64,000 nucleotides of DNA from Bradyrhizobium sp. ISRA464 (GTDB lineage Bacteria; Pseudomonadota; Alphaproteobacteria; Rhizobiales; Xanthobacteraceae): NCBI RefSeq assembly GCF_029910095.1, contig NZ_CP094526.1, positions 4,030,001-4,094,000 on the forward strand, given 5' to 3'. Under the pieces are notes generated by a model that saw only the letters and a list, made by a program, of their open reading frames with translations, had not been told where the DNA came from and made no database searches. The translations under genes were made by a program, and so were the position numbers. Of this stretch, positions 16,676-25,549 are shown one piece after another (within the stretch, counting starts at the first letter, position 1; the number at the start of each line of letters is the position of its first letter).

Positions 16676-16858
16676 ATGGCCGTTCACTCCGGAGGCGACG
16701 ATCTGATCGACATTGGTATTGAAAACCGGCGCGTATGTTCTCGGCAACAGCGGCCAAAACAAGGCTGGTCCGCAACCTGTCGATGTCAGACAGGGGTGCA
16801 ATTACCGCGCCAGCATCACGTCCTGTTGACGGCCGGATCCCGCTGCGCCGGACAGCAA

Positions 16859-16885
16859 ACCGCCGGCCGAAGATCGGCCGGCGGT
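16859..16885 (-). terminator. Strong hairpin after the DUF2189 gene
   Basis: A perfect 12-bp stem ACCGCCGGCCGA/TCGGCCGGCGGT (16859-16870 with 16874-16885) with a 3-base loop lies 40 bases after the DUF2189 stop. On the reverse strand it is followed by GTTTGC, so the T-run is poor. Confidence 0.55.
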
Positions 16886-16925
16886 CGGTGTTGCATTCGG
16901 CGTCGCGCAGGATTGCGGCCAGCAC

Positions 16926-17837
16926 TCAGCTACGATCGCTCCGCCGCCAGGGAAACAGGTTGGCCGGAAAATCGGCGGCGGGTTTGCGCTGGCGCGGTTC
17001 GGGAATGACCGGCCGCGCATTCGGATCCTTCACGATCACCTCCCGATAGAGATGCCAGGTGGCATGACCCAGCAACGGGACCACGATCGCAAGGCCGAGG
17101 AAGAACGGGATCGTGCCGAGCACCAGCAACACCGCGACGATGAGGCCCCAGGCCGCTATCGGCACCGGATTCCTCGCGGCGACGCGCATCGACGTCACCA
17201 TCGCTTCGCCGGCGGTCGCATGGCGATCGAGCATCATCGGAAATGCGATCACGCTGATGCAGAGCGCGACGAGCGCGAACAGGAAGCCGACGCCACAGCC
17301 GACCACGATGAGCCACCAGCCCTGCGAAGTGGTCAACACGCGCCCCGCAAAATCCGGAATGTTGGCGGCAATTGCATAGCCGAAGGCGGCCGTGTAGATC
17401 GCCTGCGCGGTCGCGATCCAGGTCACGAACAGTGCGAACAGCAGCGTGCCGACCCCGAGCATCGCGCCAAACGACGGCGAGCGGAACACCTGGAAGGCGT
17501 CCCACCCGGTGGCTTCCTCGCCGTTCTCTCGGCGGCGGCTCATCTCGTAGAGGCCGATCGCTGCAAATGGGCCGAGCAGGGCAAAGCCTGCGGCCAACGG
17601 AAACAACAGGGGCAGCACGGAATAGCCGTGCACCGTGCGCGCGAGCACGAGGCCGAGCACGGGATAGATCAGGCACAGGATGATGGCGTGACTTGGCACC
17701 GCCTTGAAGTCCTCCCAGCCGAGACGCAGCGCTTGATGCAAATCGGACAGGCCGATGGTGCGGATAACTGGCGCAGACACGGTGCTTTTTCCGCTCTGCG
17801 TCATCGATGTGACATTGCCTTGATATGGAGTGGCCAT
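16926..17837 (-). CDS. DUF2189 family integral membrane protein
   Basis: A 303-residue protein with about six membrane helices (for example AIILCLIYPVLGLVLA, LLFPLAAGFALLGPFAAIGLYE, GAMLGVGTLLFALFVTWI). The order and the GLYEMSRRRE loop fit DUF2189 proteins, which have unknown function and are common in Rhizobiales. The start at 17837 (MATPYQGNV) has GGGAG 9 bases upstream; an open extension to 17915 is unlikely. The C-terminus is basic and cytoplasmic. Confidence 0.8.
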   Translation of the reverse strand: MATPYQGNVTSMTQSGKSTVSAPVIRTIGLSDLHQALRLGWEDFKAVPSHAIILCLIYPVLGLVLARTVHGYSVLPLLFPLAAGFALLGPFAAIGLYEMSRRRENGEEATGWDAFQVFRSPSFGAMLGVGTLLFALFVTWIATAQAIYTAAFGYAIAANIPDFAGRVLTTSQGWWLIVVGCGVGFLFALVALCISVIAFPMMLDRHATAGEAMVTSMRVAARNPVPIAAWGLIVAVLLVLGTIPFFLGLAIVVPLLGHATWHLYREVIVKDPNARPVIPEPRQRKPAADFPANLFPWRRSDRS

Positions 17838-18133
17838 GGTCGTTGTCTCCCTCTGGACGGCCGCATTCTGCGCCCGGCGCACGGGCACATACGTGCCGCC
17901 TCTCGAAGCGATCACGAGCAGGCCAGACGCGAAAGACAGAGCAGGGAACTGGCCGTGTCGCGAACTGTATAATCAAGGTACTCCCAAACCGGATCGAAAG
18001 CACGCACTCACGCTTAAGTGAATGTCGCATTGGCAAGCTATGGAGGGGGCGGTACACTTTATGTGCGACCGGGGGTCAGGCGTTTTAGCGCCGTCTGACC
18101 TGCAAACCATCTCAAGTCCTGTGGGAGTGAACG

Positions 18134-18553
18134 ATGAGCATTTTCGGAAAAATCATGAGCGCGATCTTCGGCAGCAGCGCGAGCGCCGCGCCCGCTGGCG
18201 GAACGGCCACAAGCACAGCTCCCGCCGGCGGATCGCCCTCCACCAGCGCATCGTCCTCTTCTCCAGCCGCGGCGCCTGCTGCTGCGCCCGCGCAGACAGT
18301 TGACGTGGCCCCGATCCTCGACGCTGCGGTCGCTGCGAAGAAGGAGAAGCTGGAGTGGCGGACCTCGATCGTCGACCTGATGAAGGCGCTCGACATCGAT
18401 TCCAGCCTCGGCGCGCGCAAGGAGCTCGCCAAGGAGCTTGGCTACGCCGGTGACACCAACGACTCCGCGAGCATGAACATCTGGCTGCACAAGCAGGTGA
18501 TGGCGAAGCTCGCGGCCAACGGCGGCAAGCTGCCCCCGGATATCAAGCACTGA
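18134..18553 (+). CDS. DUF3597 family protein
   Basis: A 139-residue protein. It begins MSIFGKIMSAIFG, followed by an Ala/Ser/Pro/Gly-rich linker (about residues 15-60). The C-terminal domain has KLEWRTSIVDLMKALDIDSS, ARKELAKELGYAGD and ASMNIWLHKQVM, matching DUF3597, a helical domain found in Rhodopseudomonas and Bradyrhizobium. The function is unknown; it resembles a YidB/LysM-free envelope stress protein in general layout. A strong terminator follows. Confidence 0.83.
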   Translation: MSIFGKIMSAIFGSSASAAPAGGTATSTAPAGGSPSTSASSSSPAAAPAAAPAQTVDVAPILDAAVAAKKEKLEWRTSIVDLMKALDIDSSLGARKELAKELGYAGDTNDSASMNIWLHKQVMAKLAANGGKLPPDIKH

Positions 18554-18581
18554 CGGGATAGTGATCCCGGACATCAGCAGG

Positions 18582-18607
18582 GCCCGCGCCAGCGCGGGCT
18601 CTTTTTT
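18582..18607 (+). terminator. Intrinsic terminator after the DUF3597 gene
   Basis: The GC stem GCCCGC/GCGGGC (within 18582-18599) is followed by CTTTTTTAT. It lies 28 bases after the stop codon. Confidence 0.85.
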
Positions 18608-18646
18608 ATGGGTCGGCAAACATCTATAGACCGGCCAACAACGCCC

Positions 18647-18772
18647 ATGACTGATCCCGACCGCCGGGCGATGCTGACGACCGGTGCCCTGGCGCTGGTC
18701 GGCGCCGCCGCACACGCCGTGCCGGCAGAAGCGCAACCCGCGCCGAAGCGATGTTTCCGGTGCCGGCCGTGA
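18647..18772 (+). other. Out-of-frame Tat-type leader ORF before the FAH hydrolase
   Basis: A 41-codon frame reads MTDPDRRAMLTTGALALVGA followed by AAHAVPAEAQ, i.e. a twin-arginine-like n-region, a hydrophobic core and an AxA cleavage site. It ends 19 bases inside the FAH gene in a different frame. The layout suggests that an ancestral protein had this leader joined to the hydrolase domain and that one base was lost near 18745-18755. It could also be a chance or a separately translated frame. Confidence 0.45.
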
Positions 18773-19437
18773 CGATCCCGATCGTCGGCGAGACCGAGGT
18801 GTTCCAGGTGCGCCGCATCTATTGCATCGGCCGCAACTACGCGGCGCATGCAATCGAGCGCGGCTCCGATCCGACCCGCGAGCCGCCATTCTTCTTCCAG
18901 AAGCCGACGGACGCGATCCAGAACGTCGCGATCGGCACGGTCGCCGATCATCCCTATCCGTCGCTGACCAAGAATTATCACCACGAGGTCGAACTGGTGG
19001 CGGCGCTGAACTCCGGCGGCACCAACATCTCGGCCGGGAACGCGCTCGATCACGTCTATGGTTACGCGCTCGGTCTCGACATGACGCGGCGCGATTTGCA
19101 GAACGGCATGGCCGCCGAGAAGAAGCCGTGGGAGATCGGCAAGAGCTTTGACCACGCTGCAGTGCTTGGACCGATTCATCCGGCCAGCAAGACCGGCCAT
19201 TTCACCAAGGGCGCGATCTCGCTCGCGGTCAACGGCACGGTGCGGCAGAGCTCGGACTTGAAGAACATGATCTGGAGCGTCGCCGAGCAGATCGCAAGAC
19301 TCTCCGAGGCGTTCGAGCTCAAGGCCGGCGACATCATCTATTCCGGCACGCCGGAGAATGTCGGTCCCGTGGTCAAGGGCGACGTGCTGCTCTGCAAGCT
19401 CGACGGCTCGCCCGACATGTCGATTCGGATCGTCTGA
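18751..19437 (+). CDS. Fumarylacetoacetate hydrolase (FAH) family protein
   Basis: A 228-residue hydrolase of the FAH superfamily, which cleaves or decarboxylates beta-diketo acids using a divalent metal. Signatures are YCIGRNYAAHAIE (about residues 23-35), the PPFFFQKP loop, HHEVELVA with metal-binding Glu residues, and YSGTPENVGPVVKGD near the end. This pattern fits fumarylpyruvate/acylpyruvate hydrolases of aromatic-acid pathways. No other pathway genes are adjacent. The ATG at 18751 lacks a clear ribosome site, and a Tat-like leader lies just upstream in another frame, so the real N-terminus is uncertain. Confidence 0.88.
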   Translation: MFPVPAVTIPIVGETEVFQVRRIYCIGRNYAAHAIERGSDPTREPPFFFQKPTDAIQNVAIGTVADHPYPSLTKNYHHEVELVAALNSGGTNISAGNALDHVYGYALGLDMTRRDLQNGMAAEKKPWEIGKSFDHAAVLGPIHPASKTGHFTKGAISLAVNGTVRQSSDLKNMIWSVAEQIARLSEAFELKAGDIIYSGTPENVGPVVKGDVLLCKLDGSPDMSIRIV

Positions 19438-19448
19438 GGAGCAGGGCG

Positions 19449-19721
19449 TCAGCCCGCAAGATCCTCGTATTCCGGATGCTTGCGCAGGTAGTCCACCACG
19501 AAGCCGCAGCCGGCGATCTCCTTGTGGCCGTCGGCACGGATCAGCTCCAGCGCCCCCTTGACCAGCTCCGATGCGATGCCGTTGCCGCGCAGGGCGCGCG
19601 GTGTTTCGGTATGGGTGATGATCGCGGCTGACGGCGTCAGCCGGTAATTCGCAAAGGCGATGCCGCCCTTGGTGTCGAGCTCGAAGCGTTGTTGGGCCTT
19701 GTTGTCGCGGACGGCAGCCAT
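19449..19721 (-). CDS. Short GNAT-family N-acetyltransferase (YidJ-type)
   Basis: A 90-residue single-domain acetyltransferase of the COG2388 type. Signatures are the strand RFELDTKGGIAFANYR, THTETPRALRGNGIASELVKGAL with the acetyl-CoA loop RGNGIA, and a final YLRKHPEYEDL. The substrate is unknown. It converges on the FAH gene with an 11-base gap. Confidence 0.88.
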   Translation of the reverse strand: MAAVRDNKAQQRFELDTKGGIAFANYRLTPSAAIITHTETPRALRGNGIASELVKGALELIRADGHKEIAGCGFVVDYLRKHPEYEDLAG

Positions 19722-19945
19722 CGCAAAATCCCGGTTGATTCACTCTGCCTGAGCGACCAGGCCGCAGATTGGCATTTGCTGTGGCTTCTACCGCAGTGCA
19801 CACACGCTGATAACATCTTGCGGGTAAATGCGGTTCGGTTACGTTTGACGCCAGACATACGCCGCTGCTGCGGTCGGATGATCGTTTGGCAGGGAGCGGA
19901 AGTGCCGGCCGCCGACGTATGCCTCTGTTCGGGAGGAGGATCGTC

Positions 19946-20347
19946 ATGTCGGACAATCGTTTCTTCAAGACACACCACGCCTGGGAGGATTGGTTCGGCA
20001 TGCTGCTCGGCGTGCTGATCATGGTGTCGCCCTGGTTTCCGATTCAGGTGAGTGACACTATCGATCTCGAACGCAGCCACCTGGTCCTCAACAGTTTCGT
20101 GGTCGGCATGCTGGTGCTGGGCCTGGCTCAGCTCGAATATGTCGCGCTGCATCGCTGGGAGGAGGCGGCGAGCGTCCTGCTCGGGCTCTGGCTGATCGTG
20201 TCGCCCTTCGTGTTCGGCTATGCCTCGGACCAGGCGCTGCAGCTCTGGCACATCGTGCTTGGCGTGCTCGTCGCCATCGTGGGCGCGTGGCAGCTCTGGC
20301 AGGACTGGAACCTGAGCGAGCAGGAACTGGCCAAGCATCCGCAGTAG
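19946..20347 (+). CDS. SPW-repeat membrane protein
   Basis: A 133-residue membrane protein with four predicted helices arranged as two repeats. Each repeat includes the SPW-type motif: VSPWFPIQV and VSPFVFGYA. The start at 19946 has GGGAGGAGG upstream; a frame extension to 19886 is not needed. SPW proteins occur in many soil bacteria; the function is unknown. Confidence 0.82.
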   Translation: MSDNRFFKTHHAWEDWFGMLLGVLIMVSPWFPIQVSDTIDLERSHLVLNSFVVGMLVLGLAQLEYVALHRWEEAASVLLGLWLIVSPFVFGYASDQALQLWHIVLGVLVAIVGAWQLWQDWNLSEQELAKHPQ

Positions 20348-20599
20348 CGCCGGTTCGGGCGAGGGCGGTCTGATATCTCCTCGGCTGCCAGCAAGGCGCG
20401 GTCGAGGCGCTTTTGCGTCTCGATCGTCGTCTCGCACAAAGGCCGCATCGTGCGGGCCTTGCCGAAGCCTGTGGCTTGGCGATAAACCGGATCACACCAT
20501 CTCCCTTGCGGCGCTTGAAGACGCCCGGTTCTGACCGAGGAAACATCCGATGATTGTCCTGACCATGCCCCTGATGTTGCGCGTATCGGCTGGGCGGCC

Positions 20600-22240
20600 A
20601 TGAGCGGGACGGCCACTACCGCGCCGCGCGGCGGTATCGCACGGGTGTCGCGCCGGGTGATGAACCTCGCCTACATCCTGACCCAGAACGCCCGCCGCCA
20701 TGTCGATCGTCCGGGCTTCATCTGGAACGAGAAGGTCTGGTCCTGGCGTCACATCGACCAGAACGTCTCGGCGCTGGCGGCAGCGCTCGCCGCGCGCGGC
20801 ATCGTCAAGGGCGACCGCATCCTGGTGCATTCCAAGAACTGCGACGAGATGTTCTGGTCGATGTTCGCGGCCTTCCGGCTCGGCGCGGTCTGGGTGCCGA
20901 CCAATTTCCGCCTGATGCCGGACGAGGTCGCCTATCTCGCGGCGGCCTCCGGCGCGAAAGCATTTCTCTGCCACGGCGACTTTCCCGAGCACGCCAGGGC
21001 GGCGGCCAACCCGGCGCTCGAGTTCGTCTGGCGGATCGGCGAGCAGGGCACGTTCGGCGAAGCCACCGTCGGCGACGTCATCGCCAGGCATGCCGGCGCT
21101 GAGGTCGAGAACATCGCGGTCGAGTACGACGATCCCTGCTGGTTCTTCTTCACCTCCGGCACCACCGGCCGCTCCAAGGCCGCGGTGCTCACCCATGGCC
21201 AGATGGCCTTCGTGATCACCAATCATCTCGCCGACCTGATGCCTGGCACCACCGAGCAGGACGCTTCGCTGGTGGTGGCGCCGCTGTCGCATGGCGCCGG
21301 CGTCCATCAGCTGGTGCAGACCGCGCGCGGCGTGCCGACCATTCTGCTGCCGTCGGAGAAGTTCGACATCGCGGAGGCGTTCCGGCTGATTGCGAAGCAT
21401 CGCGTCAGCAACATGTTCACGGTGCCGACCATCCTGAAGATGATGGTCGAGCATCCCGCGGCCGATCAGCACGACCATTCCTCGCTGCGCTACATCATCT
21501 ATGCCGGCGCGCCGATGTATCGCGAGGACCAGAAGGCGGCGCTGAACAAGCTCGGCGGCGTGCTGGTGCAGTATTTCGGCCTCGGCGAGGTCACCGGCAA
21601 CATCACCGTGCTGCCGCCGGGCCTGCACGATCCCGAGGACGGGCCGCATGCGCGGATCGGCACCTGCGGCTTCGAGCGCACCGGCATGCAGGTCTCGATC
21701 CAGGGCGACGACGGGCGCGAGCTGAAAGCCTTCGAGACCGGCGAGATCTGCGTGATCGGCCCGGGCGTGTTCGCCGGCTACTACGACAACCCCGAGGCCA
21801 ATGCGAAGGCGTTTCGCGACGGCTGGTTCCGTACCGGCGACCTCGGCCACATGGACGAGGAGGGCTTCGTCTACATCACCGGCCGCGCCTCCGACATGTA
21901 CATCTCCGGCGGCTCCAACATCTATCCGCGCGAGATCGAGGAGAAGATCCTGACCCATCCCGCGGTGGGTGAGGTCGCAGTCCTCGGCGTGCCCGATCCG
22001 TTCTGGGGCGAGGTCGGCGTTGCCGTCTGCGTCGCGCGCGAAGGCACCGATGCGGTCGGCGAGGCCGAACTCTCGGCGTATCTCGCGCCGAAGGTGCCGC
22101 GCTACAAGATGCCGAAGCGGTTCTTCTTCTGGGAGGCGCTGCCGAAGTCCGGCTACGGCAAGGTGCCGAAGCGGCTGATCCGCGACGAACTCGAGGCGCG
22201 CGGGCTGCTCGAGGTGATCGCCAAATCGCCGGGCGGCTAG
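20600..22240 (+). CDS. Acyl-CoA synthetase (AMP-forming ANL enzyme)
   Basis: A 546-residue ligase that activates a carboxylic acid as acyl-AMP and transfers it to CoA. Motifs in order: the phosphate loop FFTSGTTGRSKAAVLTH (about residues 190-206), YFGLGEVTG, the A8 hinge GWFRTGDLGHMDEEGFVYITGR in two halves, SGGSNIYPREIE, and the C-terminal catalytic Lys in GYGKVPKR. Length fits a medium/long-chain or aromatic acyl-CoA ligase; the substrate cannot be read. The start is either the ATG at 20600 or the Met at 20657 (MNLAYILTQNARRH); neither has a strong ribosome site. The PPC-domain gene follows after 4 bases. Confidence 0.9.
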   Translation: MSGTATTAPRGGIARVSRRVMNLAYILTQNARRHVDRPGFIWNEKVWSWRHIDQNVSALAAALAARGIVKGDRILVHSKNCDEMFWSMFAAFRLGAVWVPTNFRLMPDEVAYLAAASGAKAFLCHGDFPEHARAAANPALEFVWRIGEQGTFGEATVGDVIARHAGAEVENIAVEYDDPCWFFFTSGTTGRSKAAVLTHGQMAFVITNHLADLMPGTTEQDASLVVAPLSHGAGVHQLVQTARGVPTILLPSEKFDIAEAFRLIAKHRVSNMFTVPTILKMMVEHPAADQHDHSSLRYIIYAGAPMYREDQKAALNKLGGVLVQYFGLGEVTGNITVLPPGLHDPEDGPHARIGTCGFERTGMQVSIQGDDGRELKAFETGEICVIGPGVFAGYYDNPEANAKAFRDGWFRTGDLGHMDEEGFVYITGRASDMYISGGSNIYPREIEEKILTHPAVGEVAVLGVPDPFWGEVGVAVCVAREGTDAVGEAELSAYLAPKVPRYKMPKRFFFWEALPKSGYGKVPKRLIRDELEARGLLEVIAKSPGG

Positions 22241-22244
22241 CGCG

Positions 22245-23120
22245 ATGCGCAGCATCGCCCAGCCCGGCGCTCCGCCGCTAGAGCGCATCCAATGGGTCGC
22301 CGCGCGCGGCCGCGCGTTTTCATTCACGCTCGAGGCCGGCATTCCGTTGCTCGAGGCCGTGCGCCGCGGCTTTGCAGCGGAGGGGTTTTCGAGCGGCGTG
22401 CTCAACGCGAAGGGCGGGGCGCTCGGCCCCTTTGCCTATGTGATGCCGGCGCTGTCGAAGGACGGCGCCAACGCGGCGTTCTACAGCGACACCTTCCGCC
22501 CCGACGGCGTGACCCGGCTCAAGCTCGCAGCGCTGACCTTCGGCGCGCGTGATGGTGTGCCGTTCTTCCATTGCCACGGCCTGTGGACCGAGGCGGACGG
22601 CCGTTTCAACGGCGGCCACATGCTGCCGGACGAGACCGTTGTCGCCGAACCCTTCGAGGTCAACGCGTTCGGCATTGACGGCGCGACGTTCCTGGCCGAG
22701 CCCGACAGCGAGACCAACTTCAAGCTGTTCGGCCCGGTCGCCACCGCGCCGCTTGGCGCAAAGACCACCAGCCACGCCTTCGCGCTGCGGCTGCGACCGA
22801 ACCAGGATTTCGCCTGTGCGCTGGAGAGCTTCTGTCATCAGCACGGCATCCTGCGCGCGCGGCTGCACGGCGGCGTCGGCTCGACCATCGGCGCTATCTT
22901 CACCGACGGCCACAGCGTGGTGCCGTTCGCGACCGAGCTTGCGGTGACGGCAGGTGACATCGCAACCGACCCCGATGGGCAGTGGCACGCCGAGCTCGAC
23001 GTCGCGCTGGTCGACTATCTCGGCGGCATCGCCGAGGGGCGGCTGGTGCGCGGCGACAATCCGGTGCTGATGACGATGGAGCTCGTGCTGGAGGTGCTGG
23101 AGGAGGCGGAGCAGCCGTAG
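22245..23120 (+). CDS. Protein with two PPC/PCC (DUF296)-like domains
   Basis: A 291-residue protein with two apparent copies of the plants-and-prokaryotes conserved domain. The first (about residues 20-150) includes FSSGVLNAKGGALGPFAY and HGLWTEADGRFNGGHMLPDE; the second (about 178-285) includes HGILRARLHGGVGSTIGAIF. Single-domain relatives bind DNA in plants or act as small trimeric enzymes or chaperone-like proteins in bacteria. It begins 4 bases after the acyl-CoA ligase stop, so the two are co-transcribed and probably act in the same pathway. No catalytic role can be stated. Confidence 0.7.
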   Translation: MRSIAQPGAPPLERIQWVAARGRAFSFTLEAGIPLLEAVRRGFAAEGFSSGVLNAKGGALGPFAYVMPALSKDGANAAFYSDTFRPDGVTRLKLAALTFGARDGVPFFHCHGLWTEADGRFNGGHMLPDETVVAEPFEVNAFGIDGATFLAEPDSETNFKLFGPVATAPLGAKTTSHAFALRLRPNQDFACALESFCHQHGILRARLHGGVGSTIGAIFTDGHSVVPFATELAVTAGDIATDPDGQWHAELDVALVDYLGGIAEGRLVRGDNPVLMTMELVLEVLEEAEQP

Positions 23121-23215
23121 GGACGGGGCGCGCTCTCTTCCGACCGTCGTCCCTGCGTTCGCAAAGCAGGGGCCCGTGTTCTGCGGGGGGAGTTGTCGGC
23201 GGGGGGCTCGTCATT

Positions 23216-23337
23216 TGTCGTCCTGGCGAAGGCTAGGACCCATAACCACCGCATTTGATCGTAAACGGGAACGTGGCCCCAATGTCGCGCAACAATGAGC
23301 ATTTGGGGTAATGGGTCCCGGCCTGCGCCGGGACGAC
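23216..23337. repeat. Interspersed palindromic repeat with GTCCCGGC/GCCGGGAC hairpin
   Basis: The segment contains GTCGTCCTGGCGAAGGC on the left and GGGTCCCGGCCTGCGCCGGGACGAC on the right (given in parts: GTCCCGGC and GCCGGGAC form an 8-bp stem). Translated, it gives the VPAQAGTH / GPGLRRDD type of false peptide that marks widespread rhizobial intergenic repeats. No gene is present. Confidence 0.6.
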
Positions 23338-23841
23338 AGCGAGTTTGTTGCACGGCTTGTGAGTCATACATTCGCACTCTCGCGGCGCGATGCGTCCGAG
23401 GTTTGCAGCAAGTCTCGCCGCTCTGAAGATCAGAGGGCGCAGGGAAAGCCGGGTGCCGATCGCACCCATGGGTCCCGAGCAAATGGAAAGCTCGGGAGGT
23501 AGGACCACAGGTGAAACCGGAACGATCCCGGCTTTCCCTGCGCGATGGCTTTACGGCTTATACGTGCTCTCCCCGGCGAGACTGGGCTTTGTTGTCACCG
23601 TCTTTGCAAAAGCGCTTCGCGCTTTGCAAGGAGACACCTGCCACTAGGGCGTCAGGCCTGCACGACTTCACCGTCCGCCTCATGCGCACTCGTCAGTTGC
23701 GCAATCGGCGTCCACCGCATCTCGACCCAACACTCGTGACGATCGCGAAGCGCCCCTCAAGCGGGTGAGACGGGCTATTCATACACTGAGTTGCACTTCT
23801 TGAAAACAGAAATATTTTTGATGCGAGGTCTTGTGCCGTCG
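23338..23841. repeat. Long intergenic interspersed element interrupted by the IS
   Basis: About 500 bases with no supported gene between the hairpin repeat and the IS. The region around 23650-23830 (translating as SGLHDFTVR, then PHLDPTLVTIAKRP) matches in style a recurrent Bradyrhizobium intergenic sequence often mis-annotated as small hypothetical proteins. I infer it is an interspersed element because several frames look conserved and stop-ridden. The 5-base sequence CGTCG (23837-23841) recurs at 25523-25527 beyond the IS. Confidence 0.45.
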
Positions 23842-25522
23842 AGACTGGGCAAGAATGGCAACTAAGGGGCTGGGGCGGCTCGGAAAGCACTGACGACGAG
23901 CGACAGCGAGATTTTGGCGCGGAAGGGCCGCAAAGCAAGCCGAATGGCGCGCAGAGTGGCCGCAAGGAGGTTTGCGCCGGCAATGCGCGTCTTTTCTGCA
24001 AGGTACGCGACGAAGCGGTCGAAGCCGAGAATGCTGAGCACGCGGGTGAAGTTGTAGCAAAGCGCCATCAGGCTCCATTCGCCGCGGACCTTGTCGAAGC
24101 CGCGCACGAGAAAGTGCTGATAGCCGGCGCGGCATTTGAGTGTTCCGAAAGGGTGCTCGACGATGGCGGAACGGCGGCGCATCAATGTGGCAGCCTCGGC
24201 GCTTTGCATCCTCATGCGGTGACGTTCGAGAACGTCCTCGTGTTCCCAGCGCGCGATGCTCCGGTAAGGCGCCTTCGGGGCAAGACACCGCGCGCTCAGG
24301 GGACATGCTGCGCAGGCCGCCTTGCGCGCCAGGTAGCGGATCTCGATGCGGCCGCTCGTGTTCGTCCAGCGCCCTTCCGTCGGGCGCAGCAGCTCGCCGG
24401 CCGGGCAACGGTAGGCATCGGCGTTCGCATCGTAACTGAAGTCCTTGCGGCTGAGGCGGCCTTCCTTGAGCTTGCCATTGCCCTCGTGCAGCGGCACATA
24501 GGCAACAATGCCGTCATCCTCGCAGGCCTTCAGGTCCTCGCTGGTGGAATAGCCGGCATCGGCCGCCACCTGCAGAGTCTCGACGTCGAGGGCCTCTTTT
24601 GCCGCCTTTGCCATCTCATGAAGATGGCCCGCGTCGTTGCGGTTGACGACCTCGCTGGCAACGATGAGCGTGTGCTTGTCGTCAACGACGCTCTGCACGT
24701 TGTAACCCGCAATGGTCTGGTCGCCCTTGCTCAGAAGCCTTGCGTCGGGATCGGTCTTCGAGAGTTGCCCCTTGTCGCTTGTCTCCAGGTTCTTGAGGTC
24801 GGCTTGCGCGCGCTCGCGCCGGGCCATCAGCTCCTTCACCTTCTCGCCGACATCGCCGCTGCCCTTGCTGCCATCTCCCGGACCGGCACATCGCTTGGCT
24901 TCCTCGGCATCGTTGGCTTCAAGGGCCTTGCCATAAGCCTCGATCTCCTTGTCCAACGCGGCGATCTGTTTGGCCAGCTTCCCTTGCGTGAAGATGCTGC
25001 CCTTGCTGGCGTTACCATGGAATAGCGCCCCGTCGATCGCAACGAAGGTCCCACCGATCAGGCCGAGGTCGCGCAGGAGCAGCACGAAACTGCGGTTCGC
25101 GGCCTTGAGCGCCGCCCAGTTCTCCTTGCGGAAGTTGGCGATCGTCCGATAGCCCGGCTTCATGTTCTTCAACAGCCAGATCAGCTCCAGATTGCGGCAG
25201 GCCTCCCGCTCCAACCGCCGCGACGACCTGATCTGGTTGATGTAGCCGTAAAGGTAGAGCTTCAGCAGATCGGCCGGATCGTAGGGCGGCTGCCCCACTT
25301 CGTCCGCGGCACGATCCGCATGGCGGAAGCCGAGCTTTGAAAGGTCGAGCGCGCCAACGAAACTGTCGATCGCCCGCACCGGATTCTGCTGTCCGACATA
25401 GTCCTCAATCCGGGGAGGAAGAAGACTGGGTTGCTCCCGGCTGTCGCCGGCCTTGAACGTCCGATTCGCCATGCGCCGAATCGTACATCAACTCCAAAAA
25501 ATGCCGAGTTCTTGCCCAGCCT
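23842..25522 (-). mobile_element. IS1182-family insertion sequence, intact
   Basis: The element is 1681 bases long. Its terminal inverted repeats are 14 bases with 13 matches: AGACTGGGCAAGAA at 23842-23855 and TTCTTGCCCAGCCT at 25509-25522. The flanks carry CGTCG on both sides (23837-23841 and 25523-25527), a likely 5-bp target duplication. One complete transposase gene fills the interior on the reverse strand. Confidence 0.85.
23862..25472 (-). CDS. IS1182-family transposase
   Basis: A 536-residue DDE transposase. The N-terminal DUF772-like part includes PPYDPADLLKLYLYGYINQI and SSRRLEREACRNLELIWL. The first catalytic Asp is in VAIDGALFHGN; the second is likely in AADAGYSTSEDL; the Glu is in RRSAIVEHPFGTLK. 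A coiled-coil region (about residues 175-240) separates them, and a Cys-containing segment (CAACPLSARCLA) is typical of the IS1182/IS5-like DDE_Tnp_1 family. The frame is intact and the IRs are nearly perfect, so it may still be active. Confidence 0.95.
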   Translation of the reverse strand: MANRTFKAGDSREQPSLLPPRIEDYVGQQNPVRAIDSFVGALDLSKLGFRHADRAADEVGQPPYDPADLLKLYLYGYINQIRSSRRLEREACRNLELIWLLKNMKPGYRTIANFRKENWAALKAANRSFVLLLRDLGLIGGTFVAIDGALFHGNASKGSIFTQGKLAKQIAALDKEIEAYGKALEANDAEEAKRCAGPGDGSKGSGDVGEKVKELMARRERAQADLKNLETSDKGQLSKTDPDARLLSKGDQTIAGYNVQSVVDDKHTLIVASEVVNRNDAGHLHEMAKAAKEALDVETLQVAADAGYSTSEDLKACEDDGIVAYVPLHEGNGKLKEGRLSRKDFSYDANADAYRCPAGELLRPTEGRWTNTSGRIEIRYLARKAACAACPLSARCLAPKAPYRSIARWEHEDVLERHRMRMQSAEAATLMRRRSAIVEHPFGTLKCRAGYQHFLVRGFDKVRGEWSLMALCYNFTRVLSILGFDRFVAYLAEKTRIAGANLLAATLRAIRLALRPFRAKISLSLVVSAFRAAPAP

Positions 25523-25549
25523 CGTCGGGCAAATCAGTGCCAAGGCGCA

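Noticed and set aside
20218..20616. Reverse frame with a plausible short segment (MRPLCETTIETQKRLDRALL)
   Set aside because: The segment looks protein-like but runs into the SPW gene on the other strand with no domain. It may be a gene remnant, but evidence is too weak to call it.
20492..22405. Reverse frame of 637 codons opposite the acyl-CoA ligase
   Set aside because: It is the mirror of a well-supported ANL enzyme, is rich in Arg/His/Ala/Gly without domains, and has no ribosome site. High GC leaves such antisense frames open.
23216..23841. Direct repeats near the IS as a possible CRISPR array
   Set aside because: The repeats are palindromic, irregular in spacing and without spacers or cas genes.
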